64,000 bases of DNA, from contig DATATM010000039.1 of the NCBI GenBank assembly GCA_036268775.1, forward strand, positions 1 through 64,000. The letters are read 5' to 3'. Positions 53,032 through 64,000 of this stretch are shown piece by piece. The stretch is from DASZIT01 sp036268775 (GTDB lineage Bacteria; Actinomycetota; Acidimicrobiia; Acidimicrobiales; RAAP-2). The stretch's first letter is position 1. Each line of letters opens with the position of its first letter. A program made the position numbers and the translations under genes. Under the pieces are notes generated by a model, which ran no database searches, was not told the DNA's origin, and worked only from the letters and a program-made list of their open reading frames with translations.

Positions 53032-53880
53032 ATGACGGAGGGAACCCGGGGTCAGAACGGCGGCGACACCGGGGTGGCGGCCGCCCCGGCTCGGCGGCTG
53101 ACCGGGGAGCGCCCCATGGAAGGGGTGACCCCGGACTCGCTGCTGGCCCTCCACGCCGCCGGCTACCGGACGGTGATCGAACGGCTGGGGGCCGGCTCGG
53201 TGCTCGACGTCGGGTGCGGGCAAGGATTCGAGTCGGCCCGCTTCCTGGCCCCCGAGCGGTCGGTGGTGGGGATCGACTACAACGCCGATGCCGTCGCCTT
53301 CGCCCGCTCCCGATGGGCGGGGGAGGGGCTGTCGGTGGGGCAGATGAACGCCCTCTCGCTGGGTTTGGCCGGGGGGAGCTTCCGGTGGGCCTGCTCCTCC
53401 CACCTCATCGAGCATTTCCACGACCCGGAGAGCCACGTCCGGGAGCTGGCCCGGGTCCTGGCCGACGACGGCACCGCCTTCTTCCTCACCCCCAACGCCC
53501 CGGCCGACTTCGAGAACCCCTTCCACATCCACCTGTTCGAGCCGGCCGAACTCCGCGCCGTCCTGGAGCGGCACTTCCACGACGTCACCGTCCAGGGCCT
53601 TGACCCCGTTCCGGCGGTGAAGGCTGACTTCACCGCCCGCCGGGTGAAAGCCAACAAGGTGCTCCGGCTCGACGTCCTGAAGCTGCGGCACCGGATTCCC
53701 CGGTCGTGGTACATCGCCGCCTACACCCGAATGCTCCCGGTGGCCTACCGACTGATGGCCCGGGGGGACTCGGGGGGGATGACCGGGATCACCGCCGACG
53801 ACTTCTCGGTGACCGACCAGCTGGACACCACCACCATGGTCCTCTTCGCCACCGGGTCCCGTCCCCGTCGGGCCGGCTGA
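53032..53880 (+). CDS. Class I SAM-dependent methyltransferase
   Basis: The 282-residue protein has the class I fold: motif I VLDVGCGQGFESARFL, motif II VVGIDYNADAVAFARS, the acidic and HLIEHFHDPESH segment, and ELARVLADDGTAFFLTPN. Members of this group (Methyltransf_11/23) methylate sugars, lipids or small molecules. The C-terminal 70 residues form a helical extension. It is divergent from the AftD-like gene and next to coaE. ATG at 53032 is preferred over a GTG twelve bases upstream. Role in the glycan locus is an inference from position. Confidence 0.88.
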   Translation: MTEGTRGQNGGDTGVAAAPARRLTGERPMEGVTPDSLLALHAAGYRTVIERLGAGSVLDVGCGQGFESARFLAPERSVVGIDYNADAVAFARSRWAGEGLSVGQMNALSLGLAGGSFRWACSSHLIEHFHDPESHVRELARVLADDGTAFFLTPNAPADFENPFHIHLFEPAELRAVLERHFHDVTVQGLDPVPAVKADFTARRVKANKVLRLDVLKLRHRIPRSWYIAAYTRMLPVAYRLMARGDSGGMTGITADDFSVTDQLDTTTMVLFATGSRPRRAG

Positions 53881-53894
53881 GCGGGGAGTCGGGC

Positions 53895-54509
53895 GTGCTG
53901 GCCATCGGGCTGACCGGGGGCATCGGGGCGGGGAAGTCGAAAGTGGCTGACCTGCTGGTGGCCAAAGGGGCGGTGCTGGTCGATGCCGATCGCATCGCCC
54001 GGGAAGTGGTCATCCCCGGGGGTCCCGCCTACCAGCCGATGGTCGACCGGTTCGGCCCCGGCATCCTGGATGCCGACGGCAACATCGACCGCCCGGCGGT
54101 CGCCGCCATCGTCTTCGGCGACCCGGAGGCGTTGGCCGACCTCAATGCCATCACCCATCCGGCCATCGGGGTGGCCATGATCCAGAAGAAGGACGAGTAC
54201 GCCGACACCGATCGGATCGTGGTCCTGGACATCCCGCTGCTGAGGCCCATCCACCGGGAGATGCTCAGCCTGGCGGCGGTGGTGGTGGTGGACACCCCGG
54301 TGGAGGTCGCTCTCGACCGCCTCATCCACCTCCGGGGGATGCCGAAGGCCGACGCCGAGGCCCGGATCGCCGCCCAGATCGACCGCCCCACCCGGCTGGA
54401 GGGGGCCGACCTGGTGGTCGACAACTCCGGCGACGAGGGGCAACTGGAGGCGGAGGTGGACCGGGTCTGGGAGGAGATGGTGAAGCTCCGGGATCGGCCT
54501 CCCGGCTGA
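53895..54509 (+). CDS. coaE: Dephospho-CoA kinase
   Basis: CoaE phosphorylates dephospho-CoA, the last step of coenzyme A synthesis. The 204-residue P-loop kinase starts at its Walker A GLTGGIGAGKSKVAD, has the LVDADRIAREVV and VLDIPLL segments, and the lid region RLIHLRGMPKADAEARI with IAAQID. The GTG at 53895 is preceded by GGGGAG. Next to uvrB, as in mycobacteria (rpsA-coaE-uvrB), but here rpsA is about 23 kb upstream. Confidence 0.96.
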   Translation: MLAIGLTGGIGAGKSKVADLLVAKGAVLVDADRIAREVVIPGGPAYQPMVDRFGPGILDADGNIDRPAVAAIVFGDPEALADLNAITHPAIGVAMIQKKDEYADTDRIVVLDIPLLRPIHREMLSLAAVVVVDTPVEVALDRLIHLRGMPKADAEARIAAQIDRPTRLEGADLVVDNSGDEGQLEAEVDRVWEEMVKLRDRPPG

Positions 54510-54607
54510 ACGGCCCCGGCGACGAGGGGGCAGGTGAACGGGGTCATTCCGGTTGGCCGCCACCGGGCCCGCATCAGGTGTCACACCCCCCCTGTACCAT
54601 CGACCTA
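54510..54607. other. coaE-uvrB intergenic region
   Basis: These 98 bases hold no gene. I looked for an SOS box of the actinobacterial type (GAAC-four bases-GTTC) and saw none. CACACCCCCCCTGT and TACCAT are the only notable strings. uvrB may be constitutive or share a distant promoter. Confidence 0.4.
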
Positions 54608-56737
54608 ATGCCCGATTTTGAGGTCGTTTCCCCCTTTCGCCCCTCCGGAGACCAACCCGAAGCCATCAGCAAGCTGGTGGCCGGGGTCGAGCGCGGGGAC
54701 CGATACCAGACCCTGCTCGGGATCACCGGTTCGGGGAAGACCGCCACCATCGCCTGGACGGTCGAGGCCCTCCAGCGACCCACCCTGATCATCGAGCCGA
54801 ACAAGTCGCTGGCCGCCCAGCTGGCTTCCGAGCTGAAGGGGTTCTTCCCCCACAACCGGGTGGAGTACTTCGTCTCCTACTACGACTACTACCAGCCCGA
54901 GGCCTACGTGCCCTCCTCGGACACCTACATCGAGAAGGACTCGTCCATCAACGACGAGATCGACCGGTTGCGCCACGCCACCACCGCTTCCCTGTTGTTG
55001 CGGAAGGACACCATCGTGGTGGCCTCGGTATCGTGCATCTACGGCCTCGGATCCCCCGACGAGTACCGGAACCGGATCGTCGTCCTCCGTCCCGGGGAGG
55101 TGCACGACCAGCGATCGCTGCTCCGGCGGCTGGTCGAGCTGCAGTACAGCCGCAATGACCTCACCCTTTCCCGCGGCCAGTTCCGGGCCCGGGGCGACAC
55201 CATCGAGATCCACGCCGCCTACGAGGAGCAGGCGGTCCGGATCGAGTTCTTCGGGGACACCGTCGAGCGGATCCGCCCCTTCGACGTGGTGACCGGTGAG
55301 ATCGGCGAGGACCTCGAAGAGCTGGTCATCTTCGCCAAGACCCATTACGGGACCGGCGACGACAAGATGCGCAACGCCATCGTCAACATCGAATCGGAGC
55401 TCCGCGGCCGGTTGGGGGAGCTCGATGAAGCCGGCAAGCTGCTGGAGTCCCAACGGCTGCGGATGCGGACCGAGTACGACCTCGAGATGCTGGCGGAGAC
55501 CGGGGTGTGCAGCGGGGTGGAGAACTACAGCCGCCATCTCGACGGCCGCCGGGCCGGGGAGGCGCCGTTCACCCTCCTCGACTTCTTCCCCAAGGACTTC
55601 CTGGTGGTGCTGGACGAGAGCCATGTGGCGGTGCCCCAACTCCGCGGCCAGTACGCCGGCGACCGCTCCCGGAAAGAGACGCTGGTCGACCACGGCTTCC
55701 GGTTGCCCTCCGCCTTGGATAACCGTCCGCTCCGGTTCGAGGAGTTCACCGAGCGCACCGGGCAGACCATCATGCTGTCGGCCACCCCGGGGCCTTGGGA
55801 GTTCGAGCACAGCACCCAGGTGGTGGAACAGGTGATCCGGCCGACCGGCCTGCTCGACCCCGAAGTCGACATCCGGCCCACCACCGGGCAGATCGACGAC
55901 CTCCGGGAACGGATCGACGCCACGGTGGCGGCCGGCTACCGGGTGCTGGTCACCACCCTGACCAAAAAGATGGCGGAGGACCTCACCGCCTACCTGGCCG
56001 AGCACGGGGTGCGGGTGGAGTACCTCCACTCCGACGTGGACACCATGGCCCGCATCGAGCTGCTCCGGGAGCTGCGGCTCGGGATGTTCGACGTGCTGGT
56101 GGGGATCAACCTCCTGCGGGAGGGTCTCGACCTCCCCGAGGTGGCCCTGGTGGCCATCCTCGACGCCGACAAGGAGGGGTTCCTCCGATCGGCGTCCTCC
56201 CTCATCCAGACCATGGGCCGGGCGGCCCGCAATGTCAACGGCCGGGTGATCATGTACGCCGACACCGTCACCGACTCGATGACCAAGGCCATCGGCGAGA
56301 CCCAACGCCGCCGGGCCCGCCAGATCGCCTACAACGAAGCCCACGGCATCGACCCCCAGACCATCACCAAGGCGGTGTCGGACATCCTCCAACGGGTGCG
56401 GGGCGACGACGGGAGCGGGGAGCCGGTGCTGAGTCCCGGCCGCGCCCGGCTGGCGGAACTGGGCCGGGGTCCAGAACGTCGTCGCGGGGTCGACCCCCGG
56501 GCGGCGGCGGCCGAGTTGGCCGGCGCCATCGGCCCCGATCCCGACGAGCTGTCCACCCTCATCCACCAGTTGGATCTGGAGATGCAGCGGGCTGCCGAGG
56601 AGCTCCGCTTCGAGGAGGCCGCCCTCCTTCGGGACGAGGTGTCGGAGTTGCGCGCCCTGCTGGTGAAGGACCCGGTGGACGGGTCACCCGTCCTCTCCGG
56701 ACAGACCGCCGATATGGACGCTCCGGCCCGGGTGTGA
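54608..56737 (+). CDS. uvrB: Excinuclease ABC subunit B
   Basis: UvrB is the damage-verifying helicase-like subunit of nucleotide excision repair. The 709-residue protein has Walker A GITGSGKTATIAW, the damage-wedge hairpin VSYYDYYQPEAYVP, the DEAD-like DESHV, helicase motifs through LREGLDLPEVALVAILD, and a C-terminal UVR domain (AAEELRFEEAALLRDEV) that contacts UvrC. Start ATG 54608. uvrA follows after 39 bases on the same strand. Confidence 0.98.
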   Translation: MPDFEVVSPFRPSGDQPEAISKLVAGVERGDRYQTLLGITGSGKTATIAWTVEALQRPTLIIEPNKSLAAQLASELKGFFPHNRVEYFVSYYDYYQPEAYVPSSDTYIEKDSSINDEIDRLRHATTASLLLRKDTIVVASVSCIYGLGSPDEYRNRIVVLRPGEVHDQRSLLRRLVELQYSRNDLTLSRGQFRARGDTIEIHAAYEEQAVRIEFFGDTVERIRPFDVVTGEIGEDLEELVIFAKTHYGTGDDKMRNAIVNIESELRGRLGELDEAGKLLESQRLRMRTEYDLEMLAETGVCSGVENYSRHLDGRRAGEAPFTLLDFFPKDFLVVLDESHVAVPQLRGQYAGDRSRKETLVDHGFRLPSALDNRPLRFEEFTERTGQTIMLSATPGPWEFEHSTQVVEQVIRPTGLLDPEVDIRPTTGQIDDLRERIDATVAAGYRVLVTTLTKKMAEDLTAYLAEHGVRVEYLHSDVDTMARIELLRELRLGMFDVLVGINLLREGLDLPEVALVAILDADKEGFLRSASSLIQTMGRAARNVNGRVIMYADTVTDSMTKAIGETQRRRARQIAYNEAHGIDPQTITKAVSDILQRVRGDDGSGEPVLSPGRARLAELGRGPERRRGVDPRAAAAELAGAIGPDPDELSTLIHQLDLEMQRAAEELRFEEAALLRDEVSELRALLVKDPVDGSPVLSGQTADMDAPARV

Positions 56738-56776
56738 GCGCCCGGACCCCATCCCGCCACCGGTATCCTCAACGCC

Positions 56777-59827
<3,051 letters not shown>

Positions 59828-59864
59828 CCGGCCGATCCACCAGGGGTCGAGTCCGCCGGTGGGT

Positions 59865-60986
59865 TCAGACGGTGGCCAGCATCTGCTCGAGCGCCACCCG
59901 GGCCCAGCCGGCCGTCTCCTCGTCGACGGTGATCCGGTTGCGAACCTCGCCGTCGACCAGTCCCTCCAGCACCCAGGCCAGGTGGGGGGCGTCGATCCGG
60001 AACATCGTCGAGCAGGGGCAGACCAGGGGATCGAGGGAGACCACCGTCTTGTCGGGGGTCTCGTTGTCCAGCCGCTTGACCAGATGGATCTCGGTGCCGA
60101 CCCCGATCACCGAGCCGGCGGGGGCGTTGGCCACCGCCTGGATGATGAAGTCGGTCGACCCGACTTGATCGGCCACCTCCACCACGTCGTGGGAGCACTC
60201 GGGGTGGACGACCACCAGGCCGTCGGGGTGCTCGGCCCGGAACGCCTCGATGTGGGCGGGGCGGAACCGCTGGTGGACGGAACAGTGGCCCTGCCACAAC
60301 AGCAGGGCGGAGGACTTGAGGGTGATGTCGTCGAGGCCACCCCGGTCGAGGCGGGGGTTCCAGACCCCCATGTCGCCGTGGCCGTAGCCGAGCTCGAACC
60401 CGGTATTGCGGCCGAGATGCTGGTCGGGGAAGAAGAGGACCTGATCGCCCTGGCCGGATCCACGATGGCGGGGGCCGCCGCCGAGGGCCCAGGTCAGCAC
60501 GGCCCGGGCGTTGGAGGAGGTGCAGACCGACCCGCCATGGCGGCCCACGAACGCCTTCAGCGCCGCCGAGGAGTTCATGTAGGTGACCGGGATGACCCGA
60601 TCGGTGTCGGTCACGGTGCCGAGCACGTCCCAGGCCTCTTCGACCGAGTCGATGTCGGCCATGTCGGCCATCGAGCACCCGGCGTTGAGATCGGGGAGGA
60701 TCACCTGCTGGTGGTCCCCGGTGAGAATGTCGGCCGACTCGGCCATGAAGTGCACCCCGCAGAACACCACGAATTCCGCCTCGGTCTGGTCGGCGGCGAT
60801 CCGGGAGAGCCCGAACGAGTCGCCGCGGGCGTCCGCCCAGGCCATCACCTCGTCCCGCTGGTAGTGGTGACCGAGGATGATCGACCGGGGACCCAACTCG
60901 GTCTTGGCCTGCCGGATCCACGCCGTCAGCTCATCGGGGTGCGCAGTCGTGTATCGCTCGGGGAGCGCCGTCTGGAGCCGAACCAT
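59865..60986 (-). CDS. nadA: Quinolinate synthase A
   Basis: NadA condenses iminoaspartate with dihydroxyacetone phosphate to quinolinate, using a [4Fe-4S] cluster. The 373-residue protein shows ILGHHYQRDEV, three likely cluster cysteines in FCGVHFMAES, HPECSHD and CPCSTM, and the conserved LPDLNAGCSMADM. Length is typical. nadB and nadC are not nearby. It lies on the opposite strand between uvrA and uvrC and converges with uvrA. ATG at 60986. Confidence 0.95.
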   Translation of the reverse strand: MVRLQTALPERYTTAHPDELTAWIRQAKTELGPRSIILGHHYQRDEVMAWADARGDSFGLSRIAADQTEAEFVVFCGVHFMAESADILTGDHQQVILPDLNAGCSMADMADIDSVEEAWDVLGTVTDTDRVIPVTYMNSSAALKAFVGRHGGSVCTSSNARAVLTWALGGGPRHRGSGQGDQVLFFPDQHLGRNTGFELGYGHGDMGVWNPRLDRGGLDDITLKSSALLLWQGHCSVHQRFRPAHIEAFRAEHPDGLVVVHPECSHDVVEVADQVGSTDFIIQAVANAPAGSVIGVGTEIHLVKRLDNETPDKTVVSLDPLVCPCSTMFRIDAPHLAWVLEGLVDGEVRNRITVDEETAGWARVALEQMLATV

Positions 60987-61189
60987 GTCGTGTACTACCC
61001 CCTTGGGGAGGCGCTCCGGTAATGGCCGGCGGGGACAGCCTGGTCGCCCATCCGCGGGGTTGTCGGCCCCGGAGCGGTATATGTCACCGGAAACCAGGCC
61101 GGTGTGCTGTCAGTGTAGGCGGAACCCGCGGATTTGCCGTGCACCAGGAATTGAACCGCAGGCGGCTCCGGACACGGCACACTGGGGAG
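60987..61189. promoter_or_regulatory. Divergent region between nadA and uvrC
   Basis: Around 200 bases with no gene that I can support, so promoters for nadA (minus) and uvrC (plus) are expected. A CCCC-TT-GGGG inverted repeat lies just upstream of nadA (near 60999-61008). No SOS box was seen. An upstream in-frame TTG for uvrC at 61151 is possible. Confidence 0.4.
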
Positions 61190-63139
61190 GTGGTTACCAG
61201 GCCTGTCACCGGAACGATCCCCGACGCCCCCGGCTCCTACCAATTCGTGGACGCCGACGGCCGGATCATCTACGTCGGCAAGGCCAAATCCCTCCGCCAG
61301 CGCCTCAATTCCTACTTCCAGGACCCCCTCGGGCTGGCTCCCCGCACCGCCGGGATGGTCGAGCACGCCGACCACGTCGAGTGGATGGTGGTGGACACCG
61401 AGGCCGAGGCCCTGCTGCTCGAGCACAACCTGATCCAGGAATTCCAGCCCCGGTACAACGTCCGGTTGAAGGACGACAAGAGCTACCCGTGGCTGGCGGT
61501 GACCATCAGCGACGAATGGCCCCGGCCGGCGGTGGTCCGGGGCCGCAAGCGCAAGGGGGTCCAGTACTTCGGCCCCTACCCCAACGTCGGCGCCATCCGG
61601 GAGACCCTCGACCTCCTGCTCCACAGCTACCCGGTGCGGACCTGCTCCGACGCCAAGCTCGGTCGCCATCAGCGGCTGGGCCGACCCTGCTTGCTGTACC
61701 ACATCGAACGGTGCTCGGGACCCTGCATCGGGGCGGTCGAGCACCCGGAGTACGACCAGCTGGTCGCCGATCTGATGGCCTTCCTGGGGGGCGACACCGG
61801 GCCGCTGGAGCGCGGCCTGGAGTCGGCGATGAAGGCGGCGGCGGCGGCCCTCGAGTTCGAGCGGGCCTCGGTGCTGCGGGACAAGCTGGAAGCGGTGCGG
61901 GCCGCCGACGCGGTTCGGCAGATGGAGCTCGGCCGTCCCGAGGACCTCGACGTCATCGGCCTGGCCGAGGACGAACTGGAAGCCGCGGTCCAGGTCTTCA
62001 ACGTCCGGTCGGGCAAGGTGGTGGGCCGGCTGGCCCTGTTCGTGGACAAGGTGGAGGACCTCACCCCCGCCCAGCTGATGGGCCGGATCCTGGTCGACGT
62101 CTACGCCGATCCCGTCTCCGGGGTCCCCAAGCAGATCCTGGTGCCGACCATGCCCGACGACATGGAGGCGGTCACCGCCTACCTGAACGAGCGCCGGGGT
62201 GGCCCGGTGGCACTGCGGGTACCGGTCCGCGGCTCCAAGCGGGGGCTGCAGGAGACGGTGACCCACAACGCCAGGGAGGCCTTCCTCCGCCACCGGCTCC
62301 AGCGGACCTCGGACCACAACAGCCGGGCCCGGGCCCTGGAGTCACTCCAGCGGGAGCTGTCGCTGCCCACCGCCCCGCTGCGGATCGAGTGCTACGACAT
62401 GAGTCACCTCCAGGGCACCGACTACGTCGGGTCGATGGTGGTGTTCGAGGACGGGCTGGCCAAACGGAGCGACTACCGCCACTACAAGGTGGCGACGGTG
62501 GCGGGCAACGACGACTACGCGGCGATGGAAGAGGTGCTGACCCGTCGGCTCACCGCGCTGCTGGCCGAGGAGAAACCACCCACTCCGGCCCGAAGCGCCG
62601 ACAACGGATCGAGCGACGACGGGCTGCCGGTGGCCCAGGCCAAGCGGCGGTTCGCCTACCCACCCCAACTCCTGTTGCTGGACGGCGGGCTCGGACAGCT
62701 CCACGTCGGGGTCAAGGTGCTGGAGCGGTTGGGTCTCACCGACCGGGTGCCGATCGCCGCCCTGGCCAAGAGCTTCGAGGAGGTCTACCTGCCCGGCAGT
62801 TCCGAGCCCATCCGCCTGCCCCGCCAATCGGAGGCCCTCTACCTCCTCCAGCGGCTGCGGGACGAGGCCCACCGGTTCGCGATTTCCTACCACCGCACCC
62901 TCCGGGGGAAGCGAATGGTGGCCGGGGTGCTCGACGGCATCGAGGGGCTGGGCCCGAAGCGCCGCATCCGGCTGCTCGACCAGTTCGGTGGCCTGGCCTC
63001 GCTCCGGCAGGCGTCGAAAGAGGAACTGATGTCGATCTCCTGGCTCCCGGCCACCGTGGGGGCGGCCGTCTACGACCGGATCCACACCCCGATGTCTCCC
63101 CGCGGGTCGACGCCCCAACGTGCAAAGGTGAGTGGATGA
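61190..63139 (+). CDS. uvrC: Excinuclease ABC subunit C
   Basis: UvrC makes the dual incisions in nucleotide excision repair. The 649-residue protein has the GIY-YIG nuclease (GSYQFVDADGRIIYVGKAKSL), a UVR motif (AAALEFERASVLRDKLEAV), the RNase H-like endonuclease (CYDMSHLQGTDYVGSMVVFEDG) and a C-terminal helix-hairpin-helix (LDGIEGLGPKRRIRLL). The GTG at 61190 puts the first residue seven codons before the conserved GTIPDAPG, like mycobacterial UvrC, though GGGGAG sits too near for an ideal site. The stop overlaps rapZ (ATGA). Confidence 0.97.
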   Translation: MVTRPVTGTIPDAPGSYQFVDADGRIIYVGKAKSLRQRLNSYFQDPLGLAPRTAGMVEHADHVEWMVVDTEAEALLLEHNLIQEFQPRYNVRLKDDKSYPWLAVTISDEWPRPAVVRGRKRKGVQYFGPYPNVGAIRETLDLLLHSYPVRTCSDAKLGRHQRLGRPCLLYHIERCSGPCIGAVEHPEYDQLVADLMAFLGGDTGPLERGLESAMKAAAAALEFERASVLRDKLEAVRAADAVRQMELGRPEDLDVIGLAEDELEAAVQVFNVRSGKVVGRLALFVDKVEDLTPAQLMGRILVDVYADPVSGVPKQILVPTMPDDMEAVTAYLNERRGGPVALRVPVRGSKRGLQETVTHNAREAFLRHRLQRTSDHNSRARALESLQRELSLPTAPLRIECYDMSHLQGTDYVGSMVVFEDGLAKRSDYRHYKVATVAGNDDYAAMEEVLTRRLTALLAEEKPPTPARSADNGSSDDGLPVAQAKRRFAYPPQLLLLDGGLGQLHVGVKVLERLGLTDRVPIAALAKSFEEVYLPGSSEPIRLPRQSEALYLLQRLRDEAHRFAISYHRTLRGKRMVAGVLDGIEGLGPKRRIRLLDQFGGLASLRQASKEELMSISWLPATVGAAVYDRIHTPMSPRGSTPQRAKVSG

Positions 63140-63987
63140 GCGAGTACCTGGTGGTGACCGGGATGTCCGGCGCCGGCCGTTCCACCGCCGGTGCCACCCT
63201 GGAGGACATCGGCTGGTTCGTGATCGACAACATGCCCTCCGAGCTCATCTCCAAGGTCTCCGAGCTGGTGGACGGCAGCGCGGCGGAGATGAAGCGGGTG
63301 GCCTTCGTGGTCGGACGGGGTGGGGGAGACCTGGACGACGTGCTCCCGGCCGTCGATGCGCTCAAAGCCGGGCGGAAACGGGTGCGGATCCTGTTCCTCG
63401 ACGCCGCCGACGATGTGCTCATCCGCCGTTTCGAGGGCACCCGCCGGCGCCATCCCCAGGAGGCGCGGGGGGTGGAGGAGTCGATCAACGAGGAACGAAA
63501 GCTGCTGAGCGACATCCGGGATCGGGCCGACCTGGTGGTCGACTCCGGGGAACTGAACGTCAACCAGCTCCGGACCCGGTTGATGGAGGTGTTCAGCGAG
63601 GAGGACGCCCTCGGCACCATGCGCACCTCGATCCTCTCCTTCGGCTTCAAGTACGGGGTGCCGACCGACGTCGACCTCATGTTCGACTGCCGGTTCCTCC
63701 CCAACCCCTACTGGGACGAGTCGCTGCGGCCCTACAGCGGGCTGGACGAGCCGGTGCGCGACTTCGTCCTCTCCCGACCGGAGACCACCGATTTCCTGGA
63801 GAAACTGGACGGCCTGCTGGCCATGCTGGTCCCCGCCTACATCCGGGAGGGGAAGTCGTATCTCACCGTGGCGATGGGATGCACCGGCGGCCGGCACCGG
63901 TCGGTGGCCCTGGCCGAAGAGTTGGCCGCCCGGCTCGATGCCCACGGAATGCCCACCACGGTGTTCCACCGGGACATCGAGCGGTGA
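63136..63987 (+). CDS. rapZ: RapZ family nucleotide-binding protein
   Basis: The 283-residue product is the RapZ/YvcJ family, an RNase adaptor and P-loop protein in which the C-terminal domain binds glucosamine-6-phosphate and regulates RNase E targets in E. coli. The P-loop is GMSGAGRSTAG, with Arg where Lys is usual. DNMPSEL, the SFGFKYGVP middle, RFLPNPYW and the C-terminal GCTGGRHRSVALAEEL are family hallmarks. In actinobacteria this gene precedes yvcK and whiA. ATG 63136 overlaps uvrC. Confidence 0.96.
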   Translation: MSEYLVVTGMSGAGRSTAGATLEDIGWFVIDNMPSELISKVSELVDGSAAEMKRVAFVVGRGGGDLDDVLPAVDALKAGRKRVRILFLDAADDVLIRRFEGTRRRHPQEARGVEESINEERKLLSDIRDRADLVVDSGELNVNQLRTRLMEVFSEEDALGTMRTSILSFGFKYGVPTDVDLMFDCRFLPNPYWDESLRPYSGLDEPVRDFVLSRPETTDFLEKLDGLLAMLVPAYIREGKSYLTVAMGCTGGRHRSVALAEELAARLDAHGMPTTVFHRDIER

Positions 63988-64000
63988 GCGGCGCCGAAGA
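63984..64000 (+). CDS. Start of a probable YvcK/CofD-like gene (truncated by window end)
   Basis: A GTG at 63984 overlaps the rapZ stop by four bases and begins MSGAE. Only 17 bases are available. The call rests on the overlap and on known gene order in actinobacteria (uvrC-rapZ-yvcK-whiA), not on the residues themselves. Confidence 0.4.

Noticed and set aside
60877..63135. A frame open far upstream of rapZ that would give a 1036-residue protein
   Set aside because: The upstream part is antisense to nadA and out of frame within uvrC. The ATG with ATGA overlap at 63136 is the natural start.

Overview
The window looks like a stretch of chromosome from a GC-rich actinobacterium (Actinomycetota). 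My best guess is the class Acidimicrobiia, which is an inference. The reasons are very high GC, many GTG starts and 4-base stop/start overlaps, a fused CofG-CofH deazaflavin synthase (FbiC), a PdtaR-type ANTAR regulator, a mycobacterial-length transaldolase, an AftD-like DUF3367 protein, and a gene order (pdtaR-polA-rpsA ... coaE-uvrB-uvrA ... uvrC-rapZ-yvcK) that I remember from mycobacteria. No phage, transposase, CRISPR array or rRNA was seen. There is one tRNA (Leu-CAA).

Region 1 (0.1-11.5 kb). A short-chain dehydrogenase faces a long minus-strand run read tkt, tal, gnd, zwf, pgl, fbiC, a LOG-family protein and a DinB-like protein. It holds the oxidative and non-oxidative pentose phosphate pathway, followed directly by the deazaflavin step of coenzyme F420 synthesis.

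Region 2 (11.6-17.5 kb). A FIST-domain sensor and a hotdog thioesterase diverge from starts only 3 bp apart. A compact plus-strand trpC-trpF-trpB-trpA operon follows, with a GTGA overlap at every junction, and then a small membrane protein.

Region 3 (17.5-25.2 kb). A minus-strand ABC1/UbiB kinase precedes a type II fatty-acid cluster read fabD, fabG, acpP, fabF. This FabD carries a C-terminal extension that resembles a biotinyl/lipoyl domain without an acceptor lysine. A small secreted protein, tRNA-Leu, menC and a coiled-coil protein follow.

Region 4 (25.2-30.4 kb and 53.9-64 kb). This is the conserved information-processing backbone: pdtaR, polA, rpsA, then coaE, uvrB, uvrA, nadA (reversed), uvrC, rapZ and the first bases of a probable yvcK.

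Region 5 (30.4-53.9 kb). About 23 kb of accessory genes separates rpsA from coaE. It starts with small stand-alone genes (DUF4287, two VOC proteins, DUF1801, a TrmH/SpoU methyltransferase, a nucleotidyltransferase, a PPOX-fold protein, a GNAT). A complete oligopeptide ABC importer (A, B, C, D, F) comes next. It ends with a cell-surface glycan locus: a GT39-like and a PIG-V-like membrane glycosyltransferase, a FAD oxidoreductase, an MOP flippase, a GT4 glycosyltransferase, a 1489-residue AftD-like arabinosyltransferase and a SAM methyltransferase. This last block is the best candidate for an undescribed system in the window.
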